DNA from: CAWELS01 sp964468205
Lineage (GTDB): Bacteria > Acidobacteriota > Terriglobia > Bryobacterales > Bryobacteraceae
DNA: 64,000 nt
Reading direction: 5' to 3'
Assembly: GCA_964468205.1 (NCBI GenBank)
Contig: CAYXVG010000015.1
Span: 56,364-120,363, forward strand
The notes under the pieces were generated by a model. It saw only the letters and a list, made by a program, of their open reading frames with translations. It did no database searches and was not told where the DNA came from. Below, piece after piece: positions 52,647-60,203 of this stretch (positions are counted from its first letter, which is position 1; each line of letters begins with the position of its first letter). The position numbers and the translations under genes were made by a program.

Positions 52647-53570
52647 GTGAAAAACCGGAGAGAATTTGTAGCCGCCGCAGCGCTCGGTGCGGCCAGCGCG
52701 AAATTCGCGGGAGCCGCCGGAGAATTGCCTCGCCGACAGCTAGGAAGAACCGGCTTGGAAGTGACTGTGCTTGGCCTGGGCGGGGCCCGTGCGGGGCAAC
52801 TTGATGACGGAAAACAGGCTGCTGATGTGATCCGGCGCTGTCTCGATCTGGGAATGAACTATTTCGATACAGCGGCCGCGGGAGCCTATGGCCTCAGTCA
52901 GAAGCGGTATGGCATGGCGCTCCGCGATGTGCGCGAACGGATCATTTTCGGAACGAAGACGAGACACCGCACCTACGAGCACGCCGAACTTGACCTGCGG
53001 CAAAGCCTCGGGAATCTCAAGACGGACCGGATTGACCTCTACCAGATCCATAACGTCATCAGCAACGAGGATATCGAGCAGATCTTCGCTCCCCGCGGCG
53101 TGATGGAGATGGTCGAAAAAGCGAAAAAGGAAGGCAAAATCCGTTTCGTCGGCGTAACCGGCCATACTGACCCCGGTGTGATGAACCGTGCGCTTGAGCG
53201 CTACGACTTCGACACCATACTGATCCCCCTCAGCGTGACTGATGGAGCGGCAGCGTCAGAGAAGAGCTTCGAGAAAACCACGTTACCCCTGGCCCGGAAG
53301 CAAGGGCTGGGGGTGATCGCCATGAAGACCCTCGGCGTGGGCGCCATCCTCAACAAGAATGTCGCAACTCTCGACGAGGCGCTTGGGTACGTGCTCTCCC
53401 TCCCCATCTCCACCGCGATCATGGGCTGCGAACAGGTGGATCAAGTGAATGCGGATGTGCGGATTGCAGCGAACTGGCGGCCCATGGCGAAGACAGCGAT
53501 GGACAGCCTGAGGCGACGGACCTCAGAATTCGAACTCGCGACGCTCGAACCTTGGAAACAGACCGCCTAG
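52647..53570 (+). CDS. Exported aldo/keto reductase
   Basis: A 307-residue aldo/keto reductase. The tetrad is visible: Asp in MNYFDTA, Tyr in GAYG, Lys in IIFGTK and His in YQIHNV. An N-terminal KNRREFVAAAALGAASAKFAGAAG looks like a Tat-type leader, so this NADP-dependent enzyme may act outside the cytoplasm, which is uncommon and would need a cofactor-loaded, folded protein to be exported. The GTG start has GGGAGG about seven bases upstream. Its neighbour is a Tat-exported DUF362 gene on the other strand. Confidence 0.88.
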   Translation: MKNRREFVAAAALGAASAKFAGAAGELPRRQLGRTGLEVTVLGLGGARAGQLDDGKQAADVIRRCLDLGMNYFDTAAAGAYGLSQKRYGMALRDVRERIIFGTKTRHRTYEHAELDLRQSLGNLKTDRIDLYQIHNVISNEDIEQIFAPRGVMEMVEKAKKEGKIRFVGVTGHTDPGVMNRALERYDFDTILIPLSVTDGAAASEKSFEKTTLPLARKQGLGVIAMKTLGVGAILNKNVATLDEALGYVLSLPISTAIMGCEQVDQVNADVRIAANWRPMAKTAMDSLRRRTSEFELATLEPWKQTA

Positions 53571-53602
53571 CGGACGGCGCGAACGCGGAGCCATCCGCTT
53601 CC

Positions 53603-56600
53603 TTAAGACAGAAGCAGTTCGAGATCTTCCCGCCGGATGTTGCGCAAGACGCTATTGTCCTCCGAGATGATGGAGTCAGCCAGATCGCGCTTTGTCCTCT
53701 GCAGCGCCAGCACTTTTTCCTCCACCGTGTCGCGGGCGATCAAGCGGTAAGCGAACACCTTGCGGGTTTGACCGATGCGGTGCGCGCGGTCCACGGCTTG
53801 GGATTCCACAGCCGGATTCCACCACGGATCGAGCAGAAAGACATAATCGGCGGCGGTAAGATTCAGGCCCAGGCCGCCGGCCTTCAGTGAAATGAGGAAG
53901 AGTGGACAGTCCGGATCAGTTTGGAAGCGTTCGACCGGAACTCGGCGGTCCCGCGTCTGTCCGTCCAGGTATTCGAATTGCCAACCGGACTTCTCAATCG
54001 CCGGGCGCAGCAGCGACAGGAGGCTGGTGAATTGGGAGAACACGAGCGCTTTGTGACCTTCCTCGATGATCTCGGCGAGCATCGGCAGCAGAGCGTCGAG
54101 CTTGGCGCTCGGCCCCCCGGCCCGCTCCCGGTCGATCAGCCCTGGATGGCAGGCCGCCTGCCGGAGCCGCAACAGCGCCTCGAGAATCTGAATCTTGGAA
54201 CGCGCCAAGCTCCGGCTGTCCAAGCGTCCCAGAAGCGAAGCCCGGTAGTGGTCCCGCAATTGGTCATACAACTTGCGCTGCTTCGGCTCCAGCTCGCAAT
54301 AAAGAGTCTGCTCGAGTTTCTCAGGGAGTTCCGAGGCGACCTGCTCCTTTGTCCGGCGCAGGATATACGGCCGCAGCGCGCCGCGGAGCACCCCCCGCAT
54401 TTCCTCGTCCGGGTTGCGCGCGGCGCCGCCGGAATTCTGCCACACGGAAGATGATCCGAGCATGCCCGGGTTCAGAAACTCGAAGATGCTCCATAGCTCG
54501 CCTAGATGGTTCTCCACCGGCGTACCGGTAAGGGCCAAACGATGGTCGGCGTTGAGCAGCCGCGCAGCCTTGGCTACGGCGGTCCGGTCGTTCTTGATGT
54601 TCTGCGCCTCATCGAGCACGGCGTAATCGAACACAACTTTCTGCAGCTTGAGAACGTCGCGCCGCAAGAGACCATAGCTGGTGATGACCAGTTCGTGCTC
54701 CGCAGCCCTTTCCAGCGACCGCTCAGGCCCGGAGTAATCCAACACGCGCAGCTCCGGTGTGAAACGCCGGGCTTCTTCCACCCAGTTGAAGAGCACTGAC
54801 TTGGGAGCAACCACGAGCGAGGGCTTGGCCTTGCTCTTCCCGTTTCCGCCCGCCCGTTCGGCGCGCGCCTTTTCGAGCAGCGCGAGCACCTGTATCGTCT
54901 TGCCGACCCCCATATCGTCGGCCAGGCATCCGCCCAGTCCGAACCGCCGGAGAAATTCGAACCACGAGAGCCCTTCGCGTTGGTAATCGCGGAGCAGACC
55001 CTGGAACCCCGGGGGCTGCTGAGCCGGCCGGATGCCGTCGAAGCTGTGCAGTTCGTCGCGGATCTTCCGGAACGCCTCATCGATATTCGCCGAGGGTTGC
55101 GACGCCAGCAAAGCGTCGAGGAGCAGCGCTTGGTTCTTCCGGAAACGCACTGCTCCTCCGCGGTTGGCGGCCGTCGCGGCCAATAGGCCGAAACGCTGCT
55201 GCCAGTCCTCGGGAATGAGGCCGAGGCTGCCGTCCTCGAGCTCCACTGTTTCTTCTCCCCTGCCGAGCGCTTTCAGAAGCGCCGGAAGAGTGACGAGGGT
55301 AGGGCCGAAATCAACCGTTCCTTCCAAATCAAACCAGTCGATCCCCGTGGAAACCGCCAAGTTGATTTCGCCAGGCTGCCGGTAAGTCGCCCCTTCGATC
55401 TCCACCGTCCAGCCACGCGACGTCAACAGGCGGACAGCAGCGGGAAGCTTTTTGGGCGCGATCTCCCATTGCCTCTCGGTCGACTGCAGATACCCTGTAA
55501 GGCGCCGAAAACCCGCCTCGGAGAGGATACTTTGCAGCCGTTGCTCCGCCTGCACGTTGCGCCGTACAAGTAGCCGGCGCCCAGGGTTGTAGACGCTCTC
55601 CGGAGAAGAAAGGCATGAGAAACGCAAATCGCCGTAACAAAACCAGAGCGAGGCCATAAGCCGTGGCTTTCGGTCGTATCCGGTATGCTCTTGCTCGACA
55701 TGAAGCGCCGGCTCGGGTTCGCTCTCCACCGTCTCGAAAGCAAGCTCTTCCGGAAGCTCCAGTTCGGGGAGTCCCTGCTTCGTGAGAAACTCGCTGAAGA
55801 ACTCCTGAATATCACCACCGGGGACATCCACGGAGACGCGGCTCTGAAACAGAGTGATGAAATTCGCCGAAACGTTGCCTTCAATGCAGCCAATGCGTGT
55901 CCCAATCACGCACCAGTGTCCGGCTCCAGCCAGATCCGTTGCGTGCAGTGGCAGGCGCTCCTCGCCCCGTTCGAGCACTGCGGACACACCCCACAGATCC
56001 TCTCCTTTCCGCGCCACCACAACCTTTACCGCCCACGGGCCACCCTGGTCCAGGCTCAACGGATAAACCATTCTGCTATTGCCGAGAGGCGAGAGCAGGA
56101 AGCGTCCAGTGGCGCAGAGTTCCGGCACAACCATTGATCCGAGCGGTTCGGTGAGGGCAAAAGACGACCGCGAAGAGTTGTCCTGGTATCCACGGTAGCC
56201 GTATCCCCCATAGCCCACCCGCGGCCACATCGCCCCGGAAAGTAAGGTCATGATCTGGCGGTCGGCTGCATCGGGGAACTCGCTGATCTCATTTGGCTCC
56301 CAGTTCGCCTCCTTTGGCATGCCAAGAGCGCCGTTCTTATTCCGATCGCGCACTTGGACGTTTACCACGAGTTGCCGCTCGAGGCGGGAAGCATTGGCGT
56401 CCACTATGTAACAGAGTTCCCGCCCCGGCGGCCAAGCGGCTACGGAACGAGAGCGGATCCCGTTCGGCTTCTCCAGCCGGAAACACGCGAGCGCCTGCTT
56501 CCAGGGAGGCGGCGGCGGCTGCACGAAGCGCGCCGGTGGCCGGGTTCGTTCGCCGCCGGGACTCGGCGGGACCCATGCCACCATGCCGAGAGTCTTCCCT

Positions 56601-56878
56601 TCGGCCGACGGCAAGAATGTCTGGTGATCCGCCAACCGGAGCACCGCCCAGAGATGCTCACACGGGCCATCGGATTCAAAATAGGGGCAACTGCAGAAGA
56701 CCTCCAAGTCCTTACCGCCAACCTTGAGATGCAGGTTGTACTCCTTGGTACCGACGACGATCGCATCCATCTCGTCCATGGACTGGGACACTACGTAAAC
56801 ATCGTAAATGCGGTTGCCGCGCTGGCGCACTTGGATTGGAAAGGCTAATGCGAATCGCTCACAAAGGGACTGTAACAC
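53603..56878 (-). CDS. SWIM zinc-finger SNF2-family helicase
   Basis: A 1091-residue helicase. An N-terminal SWIM zinc finger has C62-x-C64 and C73-x-H75. Between it and the motor is a long region of about 550 residues, typical of bacterial SNF2 proteins. Motor motifs: Walker A DDMGVGKT near residue 655, LDEAQNIKN (DEAQ box) near 755, LTGTPVENHLGELWSI, and motif VI QAVDRAHRIGQTRKV near 1030. Such proteins are ATP-driven DNA or nucleoprotein translocases with unclear roles in bacteria. The GTG start at 56878 is preceded by GGAAAGCGA. Two direct repeats lie just upstream. Confidence 0.93.
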   Translation of the reverse strand: MLQSLCERFALAFPIQVRQRGNRIYDVYVVSQSMDEMDAIVVGTKEYNLHLKVGGKDLEVFCSCPYFESDGPCEHLWAVLRLADHQTFLPSAEGKTLGMVAWVPPSPGGERTRPPARFVQPPPPPWKQALACFRLEKPNGIRSRSVAAWPPGRELCYIVDANASRLERQLVVNVQVRDRNKNGALGMPKEANWEPNEISEFPDAADRQIMTLLSGAMWPRVGYGGYGYRGYQDNSSRSSFALTEPLGSMVVPELCATGRFLLSPLGNSRMVYPLSLDQGGPWAVKVVVARKGEDLWGVSAVLERGEERLPLHATDLAGAGHWCVIGTRIGCIEGNVSANFITLFQSRVSVDVPGGDIQEFFSEFLTKQGLPELELPEELAFETVESEPEPALHVEQEHTGYDRKPRLMASLWFCYGDLRFSCLSSPESVYNPGRRLLVRRNVQAEQRLQSILSEAGFRRLTGYLQSTERQWEIAPKKLPAAVRLLTSRGWTVEIEGATYRQPGEINLAVSTGIDWFDLEGTVDFGPTLVTLPALLKALGRGEETVELEDGSLGLIPEDWQQRFGLLAATAANRGGAVRFRKNQALLLDALLASQPSANIDEAFRKIRDELHSFDGIRPAQQPPGFQGLLRDYQREGLSWFEFLRRFGLGGCLADDMGVGKTIQVLALLEKARAERAGGNGKSKAKPSLVVAPKSVLFNWVEEARRFTPELRVLDYSGPERSLERAAEHELVITSYGLLRRDVLKLQKVVFDYAVLDEAQNIKNDRTAVAKAARLLNADHRLALTGTPVENHLGELWSIFEFLNPGMLGSSSVWQNSGGAARNPDEEMRGVLRGALRPYILRRTKEQVASELPEKLEQTLYCELEPKQRKLYDQLRDHYRASLLGRLDSRSLARSKIQILEALLRLRQAACHPGLIDRERAGGPSAKLDALLPMLAEIIEEGHKALVFSQFTSLLSLLRPAIEKSGWQFEYLDGQTRDRRVPVERFQTDPDCPLFLISLKAGGLGLNLTAADYVFLLDPWWNPAVESQAVDRAHRIGQTRKVFAYRLIARDTVEEKVLALQRTKRDLADSIISEDNSVLRNIRREDLELLLS

Positions 56879-56893
56879 TCGCTTTCCGATATC

Positions 56894-56930
56894 GTACCAG
56901 TCGGGAGTGGCCGGCTACAGCTACTGCACC
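56894..56930 (+). repeat. 37-bp direct repeat, copy 1
   Basis: Identical 37-base sequence to the copy at 56966-57002; starts GTACCAGTCGGGAGTGGCCG and ends CTACTGCACC. It lies in the gap upstream of the helicase gene, 15 bases from its start. The 35-base interval to copy 2 is unrelated to the repeat. Confidence 0.95.
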
Positions 56931-56965
56931 CTGCCAGATATCGGTGTCCGCGTCGTCTGGTCCCA

Positions 56966-57002
56966 GTACCAGTCGGGAGTGGCCGGCTACAGCTACTGCA
57001 CC
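56966..57002 (+). repeat. 37-bp direct repeat, copy 2
   Basis: Perfect second copy, 72 bases downstream of copy 1 (start to start). Its last ten bases contain the stop codon and final codons of the gene at 56993-58672 on the minus strand, so that gene ends inside the repeat. Confidence 0.95.
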
Positions 57003-58672
57003 TTCACAGCCTGGGAGTGACTGCTCGACTGAATAAAGGTGGCGTAATCGACGCCCGGAATCTCGAAGCGGACGGTGTAGCCTTGAGGGGAGAAGAGACT
57101 AATCGAAAGCGTGGCCTTCTCCGACACGCGCAGCCCGCTGAGGAACTCGGCCGGGAAGGTGAACTCGCCGTCCGCCACGTTCGCGGAGCAAGAGACAAAG
57201 TCGAAGTCCGTGACCGTGGCGTCCGGATTCTCCGCATCCGGCCGGGACTCGCCTCGTACAAAAAGGCTGATCTCCATCTCCCCCTCGCCAAGCTGGGCCG
57301 CGTTCCAAGTAACGCGCGCACCTTCGTTCCGAGTGATGACATCCGGCGTCTCGCCGCGGACTGGATGGGGCGCCGGGATGGGAACCACGAACGGGCCGAG
57401 ATCCTCTCCGCCCGGCGCCGCGAGCGTCCATTCGCCGCCGTCGAAGAATCCGTGCGGGATCGCGCCTTGTGTGTCGTTTGGCATGTACGTCCCTGTCCAG
57501 TCAAAGTGCTCTGACTTGCTGAGGATCAGGTGTCTCCCGCCTGGACCGGCAATCTGGAGCGTTTCGCCGGCGTCGAGCACCGGGCGCGCCGGCGGCGGCA
57601 ACTCGGGTGTCCCGGCGCCAAGCCGGATGCTCAGGGTCGATCCGTGTCCGGCGTTGCATCCGGGCTGGCCCAGGAAGCGCGAGCGTATCATTCCGCTAGG
57701 GACGGCGCCGAAGGTCCCGCCCGTCGCCACTTCCGTAGCGTTGTAAGGGCGAAACTCGGCCAGGAAAGACTCATCCTGGGACGTTCCGGTCCAGGTGACG
57801 GGGTTTACCACTCGGAGCCGCGCCACATTGACAGTGCGGCCCGCGTCGAGTTCCGCCAAGCGGTCTTCGGGCAATCCCCACGGGTGGTCGCACGCGCTTC
57901 CGTCTTCCGACGTAGCGAAGAGCACGGAACCGCTGAACCGTTCTCCGACCCGCAGGCCGACTGGTATGTAGCAGCCAAACGGAAGCGAACCGTCATCCGG
58001 CAGTCGCACATTGAACTGGTCGAGGCCCGGGAACCCAGGGGCCGGTCCGGCATAGTAGGGGCTCATCTGAGCGTTGCCGATTAATACCGCAACTTCTGCC
58101 TCGGATGAGCCGAGGCCGGTACCCCATAAGATGATGTACTGGCCGGGGCGCGCCGGACGCGCGAGTCCGTTGAGCGGCGTCGCACCGGCCGATTCGTAGT
58201 TTTGGATCACGCCGGGACCGTAGCCGTTCTGGCCAATGCTGAAGAGTCCCGGATCGGACTCGACAACCTCGAGCGGAAACCCCTCGGATCTCTCACCCTG
58301 CCAAGAGACGGTGAGTTCAGCCTCGCCCAGTGGGAAATCCCGCGGCAGAATCGCGGCCACTTGACGCGCCGAGGAATGAACGAGCGGTACTCGAACCTCC
58401 GCCCCTCCCGACAAGTCCCGGATTCGCACTTCCGTGCCACCTTCGATCTCCGGAAGCTGCAAAGGGTAGGGCGGCAAAGCGGCCGCCAACTCTTCCGGCC
58501 CCAGGTCAGATCCTTGGATGACAAAAATAGCGCCGAGCGCCAATCCGTGGCCGGGTAGTGTCACCGGCCGAAAATTTGCGGCGTTCTTAACCCCATGTTC
58601 GGCTATGCGAGGCGCCGCTCTCCCCTGCGCCGCGAGAAGAACCGGCAGAATGAGCAAAGCGAGCCGAATCAT
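56993..58672 (-). CDS. Secreted Solibacter-type (TIGR03437-like) protein
   Basis: A 559-residue protein with a signal peptide (LALLILPVLLAAQGRAAP). Two segments match the domain described as the Solibacter uncharacterized C-terminal domain (TIGR03437): GVKNAANFRPVTLPGHGLALGAIFVIQGSDLG and GVIQNYESAGATPLNGLARPARPGQYIILWGTGLG. The C-terminal half is beta-rich and ends in FIQSSSHSQAVKVQ, with the stop inside a 37-base direct repeat. It is a strong lineage marker but its function is unknown; an immunoglobulin-like surface role is plausible. Confidence 0.82.
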   Translation of the reverse strand: MIRLALLILPVLLAAQGRAAPRIAEHGVKNAANFRPVTLPGHGLALGAIFVIQGSDLGPEELAAALPPYPLQLPEIEGGTEVRIRDLSGGAEVRVPLVHSSARQVAAILPRDFPLGEAELTVSWQGERSEGFPLEVVESDPGLFSIGQNGYGPGVIQNYESAGATPLNGLARPARPGQYIILWGTGLGSSEAEVAVLIGNAQMSPYYAGPAPGFPGLDQFNVRLPDDGSLPFGCYIPVGLRVGERFSGSVLFATSEDGSACDHPWGLPEDRLAELDAGRTVNVARLRVVNPVTWTGTSQDESFLAEFRPYNATEVATGGTFGAVPSGMIRSRFLGQPGCNAGHGSTLSIRLGAGTPELPPPARPVLDAGETLQIAGPGGRHLILSKSEHFDWTGTYMPNDTQGAIPHGFFDGGEWTLAAPGGEDLGPFVVPIPAPHPVRGETPDVITRNEGARVTWNAAQLGEGEMEISLFVRGESRPDAENPDATVTDFDFVSCSANVADGEFTFPAEFLSGLRVSEKATLSISLFSPQGYTVRFEIPGVDYATFIQSSSHSQAVKVQ

Positions 58673-58754
58673 ACTATCGCCAGTATAGCGGGCTCCTTAT
58701 CCACGAACGCACTCTCCCTCTCGGCGCGCGTATGACTTTCCATGAAGTGTGCGA

Positions 58755-58835
58755 TCAGGCGGCGAGCTTGATTGTCAAGACCAGGAGGATACCCGCGACC
58801 AGCCGGACTATCAACTCCATACCGTTACGTGTCAT
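58755..58835 (-). CDS. Predicted 26-residue single-span membrane peptide
   Basis: A 27-codon frame starting ATG at 58835 with a strong AAAGGAGAG five bases upstream. The peptide begins MTRNGMELIVR and continues with LVAGILLVLTIKLAA, a single membrane span. It lies in the 376-base gap between two divergent genes and has a TACAAT (58913-58918, minus strand) about 80 bases upstream as a possible -10. Apart from the AT-rich segment around 58910-58980 I see nothing else in the gap. No family is recognised. Confidence 0.55.
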   Translation of the reverse strand: MTRNGMELIVRLVAGILLVLTIKLAA

Positions 58836-59036
58836 CGGTTCTCTCCTTTCATCGAAAGCTCTCAAATGGTAGACTCTCCGCACTACTGGGCACGAGCTAG
58901 CTGTGCAATATAATTGTAACACAAATGAAACAGAATGAACAGCCGTGTCTTAATCTTCCAGAAATCGTTCAGAATTGTGTCATCCGATTGATAGCTTGTG
59001 GTTTACCCGTGGCGGGATGTCATTTCCACGAACTGC

Positions 59037-59042
59037 TAGACT
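59037..59042 (+). promoter_or_regulatory. -10-like TAGACT next to the glycosyltransferase start
   Basis: TAGACT ends six bases before the ATG at 59049, with no ribosome binding site in the GCAGAA gap. It fits the leaderless pattern. Confidence 0.4.
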
Positions 59043-59048
59043 GCAGAA

Positions 59049-60173
59049 ATGCTTGTGTTCTGGGTGATAGTAGGGCTCGCTCTTGTCACGGGCGCTATCT
59101 CCCTGCGCGAAGACCGGAGCCGGGGGAGGTATCTGCGGGAGCGGCTGACGCAGCACGGGCCCAGGAAATTCGTTCCGGCGACAGTGATCGTTCCGGTGAA
59201 AGACGAAGATCACGACTTGCGCGAGAATCTGGCGGCGCTGGCTGGACAGGATTACCCTGATTTCGAGCTGATTGTCACAGTGCGCGAAGCGGGGGACATC
59301 CCTCCGGGCGTCGTCCCGGAATCGGCGCGGGTAGTAATTGCCGGGGCGGGTGACCCGGCTACCGGCGAAAAAATCAACAACTTGGTGGCAGCCGTGGCTT
59401 CGGCCCGTCCGGTGAGCGAGGTTTTCGCTTTCGCCGACTCCGATGGCCGCGTTGCTCCGGGTTGGCTTGCGGCGCTCGCGCAGGGCCTGGAGGAGGAAGG
59501 TACCGGTGCGGCCACCGGCTACCGGCACTATCTCCCGGCTGCCGGAGGGTTCTGGCCGCTTCTGCGGTCGGTTTGGAATGCGGTGATCGCGGGGGGCTTT
59601 GGTCCCGGCGACAACCGGTTCGCCTGGGGCGGTGCGATGGCCATCCGCCGGCAGACATTTCACCAGGCACGTGTGCTGGAGCACTGGCGCGGCTCCGTCA
59701 GCGACGATTACATGCTGTCCCGGGCGGTACACTCCACGGGTCTAAGGATCGTGTACGAACCGGGCGCGCAGGCCATCAGTACTGGCGGTACCACCGCCGG
59801 CAGGTTCCTGGGCTGGATACGGCGCCAGATGATCATCACCCGCGTCTATGCACCCCGGCTTTGGGGGCTTGCCCTCACCGCGCATCTTATTTATTGCGGC
59901 GCTATGACCGCATCGCTGGCGCTGGCCTTCCAAGGAAACTTGACGGGAGTGTATACTTTAAGTGCGCAACTGATGCTGGGCTTCTGGAAGGGGGCGAACC
60001 GCCTTGGCTTGATGCGGCAGACCCTTCCGGCAGAGGCGGATTGGCTGCGGCGGTACGGCTGGGCGCACATCTGGCTGACTCCGCTGGCAACGTGGGTCTG
60101 GCTCATCGGGCTTGCTGCCTCGGCAGTCTCTAATGAGATCGTCTGGAGGGGAAGACGGTACAGGTTGCGGTAG
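59049..60173 (+). CDS. Ceramide-glucosyltransferase-like glycosyltransferase (GT2/GT21)
   Basis: A 374-residue membrane glycosyltransferase. One N-terminal span is followed by the GT-A domain: FADSDGRVAPGW (metal-binding DxD-type), WGGAMAIRRQTF, DDYMLSRAV (acceptor-side Asp) and RRQMIITRVY in place of the QRRW motif. Three to four C-terminal spans follow. This is the layout of ceramide glucosyltransferases and HpnI, which adds N-acetylglucosamine to bacteriohopanetetrol; no other hopanoid genes are adjacent. Either lipid glycosylation is plausible. thiC begins 30 bases downstream on the same strand. Confidence 0.78.
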   Translation: MLVFWVIVGLALVTGAISLREDRSRGRYLRERLTQHGPRKFVPATVIVPVKDEDHDLRENLAALAGQDYPDFELIVTVREAGDIPPGVVPESARVVIAGAGDPATGEKINNLVAAVASARPVSEVFAFADSDGRVAPGWLAALAQGLEEEGTGAATGYRHYLPAAGGFWPLLRSVWNAVIAGGFGPGDNRFAWGGAMAIRRQTFHQARVLEHWRGSVSDDYMLSRAVHSTGLRIVYEPGAQAISTGGTTAGRFLGWIRRQMIITRVYAPRLWGLALTAHLIYCGAMTASLALAFQGNLTGVYTLSAQLMLGFWKGANRLGLMRQTLPAEADWLRRYGWAHIWLTPLATWVWLIGLAASAVSNEIVWRGRRYRLR

Positions 60174-60203
60174 ACTTGAATTACAGAACTTGGAGGGGGC
60201 GTC

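Noticed and set aside
56894..57002. The 37-bp repeats could be read as a minimal CRISPR array (two repeats, one 35-bp spacer).
   Set aside because: There are only two copies, the second overlaps a coding region and no cas gene is near. The repeat also lacks a clear hairpin.
60174..60203. TPP riboswitch upstream of thiC.
   Set aside because: The 30-base gap is too short and the aptamer consensus is not visible at the end of the preceding gene.
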